Made by a program: the position numbers and the translations under genes. From positions 124,001 to 188,000 of the forward strand of contig LLEY01000085.1 in assembly GCA_001414485.1 (NCBI GenBank): a stretch of 64,000 nucleotides of DNA. Direction: 5' to 3'. Source of the DNA: Calycina herbarum (Eukaryota; Ascomycota; Leotiomycetes; Helotiales; Pezizellaceae). Of the stretch, positions 21,463 through 34,334 are shown piece by piece. The first letter of the stretch is position 1; the number at the start of each line of letters is the position of its first letter. The notes beneath the pieces were generated by a model that did not search any database, was not told the origin of the DNA, and saw nothing but the letters and a program-made list of their open reading frames with translations.

Positions 21463-23490
21463 TTACATCATTCCGCCCATACCCCCCATACCTGTATTCA
21501 GTTAGTATTATTCTTCATATTCATTTTCGTCATCAGAATCATCAGAATCATAGTCTTCATCTGTTGCCACGACACTTGACGGCCCTGGGGGTTAGAGGAA
21601 TAAAAAAAAATTACTTACCACCCATGCCTCCCATTCCACCACCACCTGGTGGACCCTTCTCCTCTGGTGCCTCAGTAATGGCAACCTCAGTTGTACCAAG
21701 TAGCGATGCAACACCGCTGGCATCAACCAAACCAGTTCGCACAACCTTGAATGGATCGACAATTCCGGCGGCGATCATGTCAACGTACTCGCCCTTGGCG
21801 CTGTCATATCCCTTGTTGAAGTCGGTTCCGAACTCATCCATAAGCTTACCGACCACAACTGAACCCTCAGTTCCAGCGTTCTCGACAATCATGCGAGCAG
21901 GCTTGGTGATGGCACTCTTAACAATGCCAACACCAAGTTGTTGATCGAAGTTTGCTGACTTGACGTTGCCTAAAGCTTGGCTTGCTGCCTTGAGGAGAGC
22001 AGTTCCACCACCTGGAAGAATACCCTCCTCAACAGCAGCACGGGTAGCGTTAAGAGCATCGACGAAACGATCCTTCTTCTCACCAACCTCAACCTCTGAT
22101 GATCCACCGACTTTGATGACGGCAACACCTCCAGACAACTTGGCGAGACGCTCTTGGAGCTTCTCCTTCTCGTAGTCGGAAGTGGTAGGATCACTCATAA
22201 CTCCTCGGATCTGCTCGCATCGTTGGCTAATAGCGTCCTTGCTGCCATCTCCGTTCAAGATGATAGTGTCCTCCTTGGTGATGGTGATGGAGCCAGTAGA
22301 TCCGAACATATCTGGGGTGGCCTTCTCAAGCTTAACATCCAACTCATCAGTGAAGACAGTGGCGTTGGTAAGGATACCGAGATCACCAAGAATGGATTTG
22401 CGGTTGTCACCGAATCCTGGGGCCTTGACTGCTGCGACCTGGAGTTGACCGCGGAGCTTGTTCAAGATACAGACTGCGAGAGCCTCTCCCTCAATATCCT
22501 CAGCAATGATGACCAAAGGACGACGGAGTTGGGTGGATGCCTCGAGAGCTGGGATGATATCTGCGACTTGGGAAATCTTCTTCTCGGAAAGGAGGATCAA
22601 TGGCTTCTCGAACTCGACCTTTTGGGTCTTGGTGTCGGTGATGAAGTATGGGGAGACGAATCCGCGGTCGAATCGCATACCCTCAGTAACCTCGAGCTCG
22701 TCCTCCATTGTCTTGCCCTCCTTGACGGTAATAACACCCTCCTTTCCGACCTTCTCCATGGCATTTGCGATCAACTTTCCGATATGGGTGTCACCATTGG
22801 CAGAGATAGTTGCCACCTGGGCAATCTCCTCGCTGGTAGTAATATCCCGCTTGTTCTTCTGTAAAAACTCAACGACAGCCTCAACAGCAGCTTGAGTTCC
22901 TCTTCGTAGATCCATAGGGTTGCATCCGGCAGCAACGTTCTTGACGGTCTCAGAGAAAATGGCGCGAGCGAGGACGGTGGCGGTTGTGGTTCCATCTCCA
23001 GCAGTCTCGTTGGTCTTTGATGCAACGTCTTGGATGAGACGGGCACCGAGGTTCTCGAACTTGTCTTTCAGGGTAATGGCCTTTGCAACTGTAACACCAT
23101 CTGCAAAAGGGGTTAGTATATAATCATGGTACTGGCAGGTATATGGAATTTGTGACTGACCCTTGGTGATCTTTGGGGCTCCGTATGGGGATTCGATTAA
23201 GACGTTACGTCCCTTTGGTCCCAAGGTTGTGGCAACTGCCTTTGCCAAAGTCTCAACACCAGCTAACAGTGATGCTCTGGCTTCGACACCGAATTTGAGC
23301 TCCTATGCGATTGAATGTTAGCTTCAATTTTTCTTCTCGCACCTGTATTGGCAGAAATCTAAGCAATCCCATGCAAACATACCTTGTGAGCGAATCTTAA
23401 TTGCTGAGCGTTGAAGCTGGATGTGACGGGTCGAAGCATCGAGGAGGATGAACGGAAAGCCGAAGCTCTTGTTGATAACGCGCGCTGCAT
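21463..23490 (-). CDS. HSP60: Mitochondrial chaperonin Hsp60
   Basis: Exons 23,383-23,490, 23,161-23,302, 21,619-23,100 and 21,463-21,491 give 586 residues, the normal length. The first exon encodes an Arg/Ser-rich, acid-free leader ([17 protein letters not shown]) typical of mitochondrial import. The chaperonin body follows, with [11 protein letters not shown], the nucleotide-binding [24 protein letters not shown], and a Gly-Met tail encoded partly by the 29-nt last exon. It forms the folding chamber for imported proteins in the mitochondrial matrix. The last intron (127 bp) contains a second acceptor (CCCCCAG, 21,585-21,591) that would replace the Gly-Met end by a 25-residue acidic tail. 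No clear heat-shock element was found in the upstream region. Confidence 0.97.
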
Positions 23491-26400
23491 GATGTGAAGA
23501 TTGCAACAAATGAAGGAACGATAATACAAGTACAAGAGATCGAGATTTGGATTTGGCTTGCAGAAGAGAAAAAACTAGAGACGAGTTTGTACTTAAGCAA
23601 CTCGGTCAATATTTTCTCTGGGGTACCTTTAGGAAATCATTTCTGGTAAGTTCCATGCTAGCCAGATAGGGGAAGGCTTCCTTTTTCGGGCCGTCCTTTT
23701 TCCGGACCTTCCCGGGCTCGTACGCCAACGTCGACAACAACAACATTTTTTCTTTTCATCATCATTTCTACTGAATTTGTATGAGTTGCTTGTCACACCA
23801 CGACTAACACATTGTATTTATATTTATGTTCTAATCCTCATTCATATTAGGGTCAGATACCCGTACTTCCTCCCCCTAGCCTACCAAAAATGAACCTGCC
23901 TCCTACGCCTGTTAACCCGTCATTTCGATCCACACATCTATTGACTGCACAAAATGGACAAGCCATGAATCTTAGGATAACTAACCACTGCAGGCATAAA
24001 CAAGATCAAATTCCCGCCCAGTAACAAACCCCTCTGCCCGTTTCCCCCATCCCTAACCACGCCACCAGCTTTCCTTCAATGCTCGCCACATTTCCTGAAT
24101 CGAAATGCACAGATTGACGGACCACGACGAGCAATCTTTCAACCCTGAAGGATCCCTCCTCTTTCAGACCTGGTACAACTCTCATGTTAGGTGTTATCCT
24201 TGGTGAGGGCTGGCCAAATAAACCCCGAAGCACGAGATGTCTAATCCTTCGTACCCATATTGGCATAACAACTCATACATTCCAACTTCTTGCCAGACAC
24301 TACCTATCCAGAAGCTGGTATCCCCGTTTCATTTGAATTTAAGTTCTGTCGTTCCCCTTTTTTGTCTTCGTGTTTGATTTGAAGGAAAGGATTTGGATCT
24401 TGTACTTGCAATTTGCCAGCACGTCATTCCTCAGCTGAATGCAGAAGAGACGGACTTTCCTCCGGGTATGCCTAGTTTTGTGAATATTGTACGAAACTGC
24501 TTAGGAGAATCAGGAACTCAACTTCTTGATTCTTCTAAATGTTCTCGCACAATTTCCGACCCGGATATTCTGGTGTACGCAGAGGAACGCTCGGAACTCC
24601 CCCTTTCCCAATATACCCTCTGATTGAAGAATTTGTTTACTAGCAGGCAGTAGCAATACTAGATCTTCTCAATTTATGAATTTCGCAAAAATAACATAAA
24701 TCGAAAGGACTCTATTTCTACTTGCTACTTTGCAAAAGTATAGAGGGGCATTGCAACAGCCGATCCCCAAAGAACAATGTTATGTATTAACGTACCTAAT
24801 TCATTGAAATAAGCATCAATATCAACGCCTGCAGATTGCGCTTGAAATTCAGAACTTGTGTTCGCGTTTTCAACTCATCTAAGCATCGGGCTCAGTAAGC
24901 TTGCTCAATTCTTTGCCTGATTGATATCATTCAATAGGGTGTTTCAACCTTGATGGTCACCTCCTCACTTTCTCCTGAGAGTTCATCTTCAAAGCTCATT
25001 TGCTCGCAAACAGCAGTGAATTGTAGGTAAAACAGCCTCACTATTCACTACCGTCTCTAGCCGAGTTATCAGTTCAAGTACCCCTCAGTAAGCTTATACG
25101 TCGTTGCTAGCCGGAACCACTTGTATATCTTATATGACACAGCCACATCGCTTGATGAGAAGCCAATTGTATCAAAGGCAAGTTTTCGATTGCCAATTCC
25201 TTGATAATTACTAATAGAAGATAGTGAATCAATAGATCTTCATCCCTTCGTTTGAAATTGCCTTGCCAATTTTAAGAAGTACCCCCAGCGATAAGGTCAT
25301 CACATCGACAAGGAAGGATCATCAAGCTTCTCCACCACCATCAAGGTTTCTGAGATCTTGGCCACTTTGAGCATTCGTAAACAATGGTCAGTCCTCCAAT
25401 GAAAAGTCTTTCTGAGGAACATGCTCTAACATGCTCATGTTTGGATCAAAGATAGAGCTGAGGTCTGCTCTTTGAACTTTTGAGCCAAGACGTGAAAGCG
25501 AACTCGAACTTCCATCCTTCTCGTATACCAATTTGGAACTTTCCCGCTTGTACGCTTTGGGCTACAAGACTACTCGCCTTAACTCTAAGAGGATTCCGCT
25601 TTCCATTCAAAGTTCAGCCGTAACAACAACAACAAAAGCTCTGGCCAAAGGTGGTGGTTACCCTTTGCTCTCAACAAAGGCACTTGGGAAAGTTGGGAAC
25701 TCCGCTATCTCTGACAAAATATCTTTTTCAGCAGTCAGTCAACCATTAAAGCTAAAAAATATTGTAAGCGGCGAATCACTTTCCTGATTTGAGCTGTTCT
25801 AACCCCGAGTTTCTAGGGCCTCGCTCCAAGATGATTCAACCACTACCAAAAACGATTCATCAAATATTCAATTCCAAACACGATAAAATGTTGTCTTGAC
25901 TTCCAACGAAAAACCTCAACTCTTAAAATTTCACAGAACGAAGTTGAACATCGAGTCAACGAGTTTCCAAATCACTTTCACCAACTACTCTGTCATCGCT
26001 TGACAACTTTTGAGATGGTGGCATCCGTGGGAAATCTCGTCCAGAATTCCACACGATATTCTCAATCCGAATTCCTCTCGAATCCCACTCGAATGCCACC
26101 GTTTCCCCAAGGTAGCTGTAATTACTTGGTAACTGCATGAGTACCTTGCCACCCTTTGGGACCTAAACGGGAATAAGGATTACCTTCAGAACGAAATTGG
26201 CAATCGAAACAAAACAATACATTGGAGAACAAGCCAAAAGCTTCGTTTAGTACTCAAGAAGATACCTCTCAGCACGCCGATTGCCAAAAGAAGAATTCCC
26301 ACCAAGTGAATCATACCCTCATGACACTTGTCGCTCCCACATTGGGTTCTTGGGAAGTGAAGAGCTTCGTGATTGCATACAAATGTAAGTAAAGCATGAG

Positions 26401-27447
26401 AAAACTGTTTAGAATAGTAAGGGCTAACTTCCCTCCATGGTAGCACTCGAATTCGGGGGCTCCAGGATTAACGACCTGATACTCAAAAACATTTCTCCTC
26501 AAACCCAGAAGCAAATGGTCCGGACCTCGAGTCGCGACGAATCATCAGTCTCTCACTCGAGAAGGATTGCAAACTTGAATCTCAATACCAATGGTCGTGA
26601 ATTGGCCACGAATTAAGAGCCTCCATACACACCAAAACATCACGACATACCTGGTTCTGAGTAAAAGTTTTGACAGCTTTGGCTTTCAGTTACTGTACGC
26701 ATTATCCTCATTCAACTTAGCTTTCCCAACATCTAAAGTATGTTGAGAACAAGACAAGTCACGGCAAGATCAATGCAAAGTGGCCATGGGCCTTATTTTA
26801 ATAAATTATCCATTGCTGTGCTCCTCTATGGTACATTTTGGTCATGGCGATCCATCTTTTAGGAATAGAAGCACCCACCGCATGTCCGGAAATACAGGAT
26901 TGCGCATAACAAACAACGAAGTATCCCAACCAACGTTCAGATCACAGCCCGATCCATACGAACGATATCATCAATGAATAACCCTATGGTTTCCCCCATA
27001 TCGGATCAGACACCTAGGCATTGGAAACATTTGAAGATGCCACACCACAACCTTCGCAATGCGTACGAAAGTAACGAGCCGAGTACAACAGATTTGTGTT
27101 CCGATACGAACACCATTAATTGCTCTAAATCTTCCTCTGTTGGTCATGATACTGTCAATCGATTAAAAAACAAATAACGCCGTGTTGTAGAGGTCTTCCG
27201 CCACCGGACGATCCAGACTCCGAAATGTCAGGAGTATCGAAAAAAGTCGACATCCAAACTCGAGAGCAATTGGCAAGCCGAGGTAGAGGACATTGGCTCG
27301 CCGGCCAAGTTGATAAATAACGCAATGTATGATGGAAAAGAGGAGTCGTACAAGGATCCGTGGAAATAAATCGCTGGATCAAATGAAGAGAGAACGATTT
27401 TGATAAAGCAGATTCGTAACTGCTGGTTCCCAATGACGCATTCCGAC
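23491..27447. other. Gene-poor region upstream of HSP60
   Basis: About 4 kb holding the HSP60 promoter and the 3' side of the next gene. Frames do not exceed 98 codons and none shows a recognised domain. Protein-like pieces on the minus strand at 25,956-26,530 may be a decayed gene. Composition is normal, so this is not RIP-affected repeat. Confidence 0.45.
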
Positions 27448-29802
27448 TCATTCAATTCGGTTCGTGAACATATCGAGATTGAACTCATCGATGTCAAGAT
27501 TTGGGGTCATGAGGTAGGGGTCATAAACACCATTGTCATCACCAAAACCTGGGCTTTCGGGGGTGACGGTTCGCTCAGAGACCTGGCTTGAATTTTCGCC
27601 TGCAATTGTCGATTGGCTTGCCATGTTGTACTCCATTTGTTGTTGAGCAAAGCGATTGACTTCTGGGGGAGACTTGCACGAAAAAAGGTCTTCAGCCCCG
27701 AAAAGATCGAATTGTTCTTCCGGTGGGAAGGTGGAGGCGCCCATGACGCTGTGATCCAACAATGGAAATTGAGGGGTTGGTAGCATGAAGCTCATCGGAT
27801 TGATGGTTCCAGCAGCCGGTGGATGTGGCACAGTGTATTGAGTGGCGACGCTTACAGCAGCTGCGTTATCATCAGTAGAACTGCCGTCGGCGAAGATATC
27901 ATATCCGGATGAAGTTCCTCGGACAAATAGATCGTCAACCTTGAAGTTAGAATGTTCTGCTAGAGCTTCACTTGATGGAGCAACAAACTGGTTGATCTTG
28001 TCGGCCTTGTCTTCGCTGGTTTGTTTGTTTCCATCGATAACGAGCTGGCTGTGGGTCTCCTCGCCTCCGAGGACCACAGCGACACCATCATCCTCAACGG
28101 CACTTGAAATCAACTTTGCGAGACCAGTATCCGAACCAGAGCTAGCCTTAACGTGGGTAGCAACCGCTGTTCTTGGAACAGCAGTTGCGATGGAGGCCAT
28201 GGCAGGCTTTGCTGGTGAAGTTGCGATGACCGTAGCTGGAGATTTCTCCTCTTCAGATAATTCCGGTTGGGTAGAGGCCTCTACCTTGACAGCCTTGGGA
28301 GTTCTTGTCGATTTTCGTACCACCGAAGTTCTGGGACGCTTGGTGACAGTTGGGCTGTAATCAGCGTCAGACTCCAAGTCGGCTGGGTCAACCTCAGAAG
28401 CAACTTCATCCGGCTCGCTCATTCCTCTGGTACGGGCGTGCTTCTTTGGAGTAGAGACGATCGGATTTGGCTCAGCCTTGGTGTCTTTCTCTTGAGGAGT
28501 GGAAAGAAATTTGACGGCCTGGGCCTTGTTGCGGCGAGCCTGGTTGCCATCGTGTTTGCGAAGGGGGGTGTGCTTGTACTCGACGAGTTCTTTGAGCTTT
28601 TGCGCCTTTTTTTCATCGCCACCTTCCTTGATTAGCTTCTCGAGGTCGATTTTAGCTTGCCGTCGTATTTCGACCTCCACTTTGCGATATTGCCCAGAAC
28701 CACGAACGGCGCCGTCAAGTAGACTCTCCTTGCGATCCACGATTTTATCATCCCAAAGTATGGTTCTGATTGGGCCTCGTAAGGTGTCACGCATATGTCC
28801 GCGAATATCGGTGTCGTGTTTGGTGCCCAGCTTTCCAATAAGCGGTGGGACCAAATGGCCTTCACGGATCAAATGCTTTCGAATCTTTGCCAGGTGTTGG
28901 CAAGCAGCGGTTCCACTTGACCCTGGCATCAGTCTATGCACCGCTTTCTCCCATGGAAGTGCGATGTTGGCACGCTGGCACTCGTACTGAATATGTAGAA
29001 ACAATTTCTCTATCATCCGTGGTCCTGTAAAGAGAAACAGTTAGCATTAGGAAGCGCTCTCGGAATGCAATTCAAAACTTACGGTGCCACATGACCAGCT
29101 GGCGCCCAGCATAACGACCGTTCTTGTCTGGTTCCTTGTGTTGCTTCCATTTGCAGCGCTTTGGCTTTGGGATGGACAAGGGATTTTGATATTCTACGTC
29201 GTCGCCCTCTTCCAAATTCTCCTCGTCAACATCCTCCCCGTCAACATCCTCCTCATCAAAATCATCCTCGTCAAAATCCTCCTCGTCCCACTCATCGTCG
29301 TCAAACTCATCGTTGTCGTCATCGTTCTCAGACTCATTGGCGGCGGCAGAGTTTGGAGTTTCCCCGGATACAGCGAGATCATTACCGAATTTGGCGTCGC
29401 CATCAGGCTTCGTCTCTTCAGGCTTAACATCGGACTTGGAATATTGAACAAAGTCACCTGTGCGGTTGGAAACGGCGGACTTAGTCTTTGCGGTGACCTT
29501 TTTGGAAGCGGACTCAATGCTGCCGGATTTCTTTGCGACTAGGTGGATGTCAGCGTCTGTTTGCTTGCAGGATTTCATTTGAAGGCTCGGTTAAGTCGCT
29601 TACTGGTCTTGGCTGCCTTGGCTGCCTTTGGCTTCTTCGAAACTCGATCAGAAGATAGCTTCGCGCTATTGTTTGCCATAGCACTACCGGCTGGAGCTTT
29701 GCGAGCAGATTTTGGTTTGTCGGTGGGGTTTACCCAGGTTTTCGCACTAGGTTGAGCCAACGGACGAGTCATGTCGCCGGCGGCTTTCTTTTGTTTGGCC
29801 AT
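27448..29802 (-). CDS. Nuclear protein with acidic block and Myb-like segment (743 aa)
   Basis: Exons 29,604-29,802, 29,083-29,538 and 27,448-29,024 give 743 residues. The N terminus is Lys/Ala/Ser-rich with nuclear-localisation-like clusters. Residues about 137-180 are almost pure Asp/Glu. A conserved-looking domain follows at about 183-285, beginning IPKPKRCKWKQHKEP and containing NIALPWEKAVHRL and GSSGTAACQHLAKIRKHL. That last part fits the second and third helices of a Myb/SANT-like fold and resembles the family at 39,769-58,177. The rest is low complexity, with basic patches and a Phe/Asp-rich C terminus (NLDIDEFNLDMF) that could be an activation region. It carries a VKVE sumoylation-type site. 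A transcription or chromatin role is inferred; no named family was recognised. Confidence 0.75.
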
Positions 29803-32178
29803 CTTGCCTATTTTGACTTTGTCTCCAGAGCAGTGGCGATGTTTGGGGATGTGAGGTTTGAAATCTGGGCCGATGATATGTTAGTACTTTGTTAAATGTG
29901 AGTTATGGTGGTATGAGGTTCTGGTGACTGAAGGAAAGACTGGGCAAATGAAGAAGATGTTCGGTAATATGGGGGGGGGGTTGTGGGAAAATGGAAAAGT
30001 ACATTGGGATTCCTCCTCGCTAAGGATGAAAAATGCTCAATTGGACCCGCTCGCCCCGGCGATGACGGGAAACCGTTCAGAGGTATGGGATCTGGGGGAA
30101 TTGCGTCGTCGCAAGCGACAGTTTTGGTACGATACCGTACTGTGGGCTTGTTGGAGGTCGAGGACAGCGACACCGTTGTGGAAAGACGGTCGCGGGAGAG
30201 GGGGATGGAACACGAATCCTCGACTCGTGGCGAGTTTCTTACAGCAACGCTTGGTATCTTTGTAACTCAAGGTTGTTGTAGAGAGGCCTCGATGTTATTC
30301 TGTCCTCGGCGGCGCACTCACGTTGTGCCTTGCGGAAGGAAACCCCACGCTGGGTGCTCTCGGGATCGAGGTCGTCTCGTCGCGACCACGGACCGCGAGG
30401 ATCTCGACAAAGCCACTGGCGATGACGGACGAAGTTCTCAATGCGAGAGGGGGCTCGGAGGAGGGGATTGATGGAATGGGGAATGGGGAATGGAGTGGAG
30501 GAGTGATTGTGCCTCGAAGTCCCGCGGCGAGGTCGAGCTCGCCGCGAGACTTCGAGTCGAGGACGATTCGCAATTGCGGAGGCGCGCCGTGGTGTTTTGA
30601 AGAGAAGGAAAAGCGGAAGAACGTACCTTGCAATGCGAAGCAGTGACAGAGGGACTCTATATGCTCAAGCGATGTGGTTGAATGGTTGAAAGGTTGAAAG
30701 GTGGAGGATCCAAATTCTTGCTCTAGATGGAGATGGAGATGGAGATGGAGATGGATCGATCTTGGAGACGGCGGAGAGAGGAAAGGGAAGCGTCGCCAAG
30801 GCAATAAGGCATTCAATCCCGCAATCGTCGTCAACAACCTGTCCCGTGCCGACTATCGGCTTCAAAGTCGGCTCTCGGGATCTCACTAGCGTTGCCGATA
30901 AAGTGCTCACTTAGCTCCTGCCTGTTCCGATAACAATAGCGTCCCGTCGTTGAATGAACAACTAAATGAATAGCGAGAAGAAAAAAATAGCGAGAGGCAG
31001 GGATGATGGAAGCTTCCAATGGGTTCCAATTCACAAGAGCTCAAAGAAGGAGGAGTCTTGCGATATTGATGGTGTCTAAACACCTTTAGCCAATCTGGCA
31101 CTTGCAGCTTGAAGGTTGATCTTGTTGAAATCTGAAATGATTTTGGTTAAGATGATGGATAGAAATGTGAAGGAGAAAGAGGTTTATGGCGGCCACCTTG
31201 GAGACAGGTTGTGCACGCCTTGTTGGGTGGTTTGGAGAGAAAGGAATAAGTTGATGTTAAGAGAAGAGGGATAGGTTGTAGAAGAAAGGAAGGATAAGAG
31301 GAGAAAGTCTGGTTTTACCCCTCCTTGACCTGCCACCTCCACGTCAATTTTTCTTGATGTTGAGTGAATATTCTTTGTTGAGCTTTTCTTCAACTTCAAC
31401 TGGCTTTAAACCCCAACCTCCCCACTTGGAACGGCAGTTCTGCCAATTGAATCTGCAGAAGACTCTACCAGGTCTACAGGGGTGGCTTGGCAGGATCTAT
31501 ACAATTCTACGAGTCTGGGTGAATCTTGAAAGTTTTTTGCACTATTTCTGCTTCGAGAAGATGGAAAGAACTTCATCAAGCACGAAAAACTGCAACGCAG
31601 CCATTGAGTTTGCTCCCTCCATCTGGAGGTAGCAAACTTGTCACAATTCAGCAGAAGATGGATTGGGATCCATCCCTTAGAAGAACTCTTTTTCATTGAG
31701 CTCAAAGCTTTCTACAGCGACATACAAGACTAGCATGTGTATAAAGACGTCCTTTAGGATAGTATCAAGCTCTCTTTGGAGCTAAACATCCCGACAGCCT
31801 TTCATCAACCACAAGGAGCATCCTTCCATGCCAGTATTTGTCCATAATGTGTATACCCTGCCAACTCCAATTCAACAAAGCGGCTATGTCACCTCCCTTA
31901 TACTCAAACAAGCCTTCAATTTGTGTGTCCTCCGCAGATATGACTATACAATTGTGTCGTTTCTTCGCATTGTGTCGTTGAAATTCGTAAGCAGTCGTAT
32001 GCGAGCGTATTTTAAATTTGGGAAGAAAAGGAAGGGAGAAGGAAATTCGTGAACTTCGTGGTTGTTGCAGTAAAGAAGAACCCAATGGCTATAGATCTGC
32101 AGGCTTTGTTAGCAGGTTTTGCATAGAGGGGTTGGAGCAGCTTGCTTACCTTTTTGGCCAAAGCCTTATCGACATCCA
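29803..32178. other. Intergenic / long leader region upstream of the 743-aa nuclear protein
   Basis: No supported gene. Open frames on both strands here are low-complexity. It contains a (GATGGA)n tract at 30,726-30,754 and a G9 run at about 29,971-29,980. The region just above 29,802 should hold the promoter and leader of the 743-aa protein. Confidence 0.45.
30726..30754. repeat. (GATGGA)n microsatellite
   Basis: Nearly five perfect hexamer units. The same hexamer recurs at 42,858-42,884 upstream of a Myb-like gene. Confidence 0.9.
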
Positions 32179-34334
32179 TCACTTACTAGCCTCGACTGTG
32201 GTGCCATTGGCCTCGTCGTCTTCCGGCAGATGGTCAAAGACGCCAACCTTCTCTTGGTCAAAGCCACTATCAATGTATCCCGATCTCTTGAAATCCTTCT
32301 CATACTCGCTTGCAACCTCCTTGATCCGATCTATACCCCAGCTTTTGGGGAGTCTGTCAGACACAGCGGATTCGTCAAACCCACCATCAATCCAGAGATG
32401 CCTATCCACTGTGATCTCTGGGAATGCGGTTCCGTCATCTTTGCAGATATGGACATATGGTTCTAGGGGAATGCGCTTCTTGGTCTTTGTTGCGAATTTG
32501 CCGCGTGTTCTTCGGATGGGGCACAAGATTCGCTTCCTGTTAGGGTGGACACTCTCCATGGAAGTAGATTTTGTCATCTTGCTCTTGCCTTTGGAATTTT
32601 GTTGCTCTGGTTTTGGTTTTTGTTTGCGTCGTCTGGCTTTCAATTTTGTTCGCAAGAATCCTTTGAAGATGGAAGGGATTGAAGTAATTGCTCGCTTGAT
32701 ACTGAAGAAAAATCCTAGCTTGAGATCCTCTTGTTTGGCTTGGTACTCGATATACTCCTTGATCGTAATTGGCTCTGGTTTCTTTGCGGGGGGAGGCTTC
32801 GGCTCCTTATTCTTAAATTCTTGGCTGTCGAGATACTCATTGAGAGTCAGGAGATCAGTCTTGGTGTACTGAGAATATTTTGACTTCGTCACTGCACCGA
32901 GGCTTGGTTTGGGGCACTTGGAGGTCGGCTCGCTCGCGGATCTTGGGTCTCGAGGCTCTCGTCGCTGGACTCTGCTTCGTTGGGTAGGGGCTAGGTCGAT
33001 GAGCGTGATGTTGACTCTTTCGTATGGCAACGCTGATGCGGTATGGAGCGAGGCAACACTGCTTTGTGAAGTAAGATATGATTGTCTCTCCGGAGTATTC
33101 TCGAATTCTTCCTCGGCTTCTTCCTCGACCGTTGGCTGGTGTGCGGTGACCCATTCTCTGTATTCGGAGCTTGACGAAGTACTCGCGATTGAGCTTCTTT
33201 CGACATCCCCGGCACCTTTGGAAACATTATCGTGCGCTGCTTCATTTGATTCGAGCCATTTCCGATATTCGGAGAGTGAGGAAGCACTCGCAATTGAATT
33301 TCTACTAGCATCCTCGGCGCTTGTGGAGTTGTTGCCGTATGCTACTTCGTTCTCCTCAAGCCATTTCCGGTACTCGGAGAGCGAGGAAGCACTTGCAATA
33401 GAATTTCTGCTAGCGTCTTCCGGGACCTTGAAGAAATACTCGTGTGCTGCTTCGTTTTCCTCAAGATATTTTCTGTAGTCAGAAAGAGAAGACGAGCTTG
33501 CAGTTCTCTTCTGTTTTTTGGTTGACCGGAAACCCCTTGCCTTGCGTTCACGTCGCCATGCTTCGAGATCGAATCGCTCGGAAGGAGTAAGGGAGGTAAT
33601 TGACCCGGCTTCAACTCTAGAATTAAGTCGCTCCAAGCTCTGGTATCGGGCGGTTCTCCTTGCTACCCACCATTGCTCTCCGGATAGATCTTCTTCGTCT
33701 CGGCCATTATGGAGGAAGGAATTATTTTCCTGTGATCTTGATTAGCCTTTTGAAGGGGTTTGACTTTCTCCGCATCTTTGAGAGGGTGCCCCAAGAGGTC
33801 CCAGAATTCATATCGGACAGACAAGTTGCAGCCGTAAATGGCACCCCGTACGAACTAAGATGAGAGACTCGGGAATCTGGTATCTCCGTTCTCCCAAACC
33901 TGCTCGTACAATGGTAAATCCGTCAAGTGGCACCTTGAGCTGAACTTCACGAACAGAAAGAGTTCCGACACCACGGGTGGAGCATCGTGAAGAGATGGTT
34001 ACTTACGAATTGCGATGGTGTAACCGGGATCCCATATCTAGTCTTCCCCAATATTGTTTCTCCTTCGATATACTCCGGGTGCGGAGGCTTATGCGCCTTG
34101 GGTTCGAATGGTTCTCTAACAAAAACATGTGGTCTGGTACCGTCAGTCGAGGAGTCATTTCGAGATCGAAGATGAATAGCCAACTTACGCAGTACCAGTA
34201 CCCTCCAAGGGGCGTCCGTCAACTTCGAGCTCCTCCCCACGTTCGTATGGTCTCTCTGCTTGAAGCCATTGCAACAAAGCTGGAAAGGATGTTTGAGCCT
34301 CTATAGCTAGCCTACCTAGCCCTGACCCTTCCAT
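32179..34334 (-). CDS. Orphan repeat-containing protein; central reading frame disturbed
   Basis: Two good 5' exons (34,189-34,334; 34,007-34,133) encode MEGSGLGRLAIEAQ and 91 residues in total. A third region starts at 33,939 (LKVPLDGFTIVRAGLGE). Around 33,850 the frame runs into a stop, while protein-like sequence continues one frame over (AIYGCNLSVRYEFWDLLGH). It switches back near 33,738 and stays open to 32,179. The long last part has four ~43-residue repeats with the core SLSEYRKWLEENEAAH (33,130-33,490), then a Lys/Arg-rich region. No family recognised. Either two compensating single-base indels (mutation or sequence error) or an unrecognised intron explains the middle. Presence of a gene is likely; the exact protein is not settled. 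Confidence 0.55.
33130..33490 (-). repeat. Four ~43-codon coding repeats
   Basis: Tandem copies of a Ser-rich segment followed by EYRKWLEENEAAH, in the orphan gene. The last copy has diverged (EYREWVTAHQ). Copies are similar at DNA level too, pointing to recent internal duplication. Confidence 0.85.

Noticed and set aside
22154..22864. 236-codon plus-strand frame
   Set aside because: Antisense to the HSP60 coding exon; no domain, and codon use mirrors the sense strand.
23491..23760. Heat-shock elements upstream of HSP60
   Set aside because: Scattered GAA and TTC triplets occur, but no three correctly spaced nGAAn units were found.
25956..26530. Protein-like minus-strand segments (RRNVFEYQVVNPGAPEF; ETVAFEWDSRGIRIENIV)
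   Set aside because: They read like exons of a decayed or unknown gene, but no start codon or consistent splicing could be found.
30295..30837. 180-codon minus-strand frame
   Set aside because: His/Leu repeat derives from the complement of the (GATGGA)n microsatellite; nothing else supports coding.
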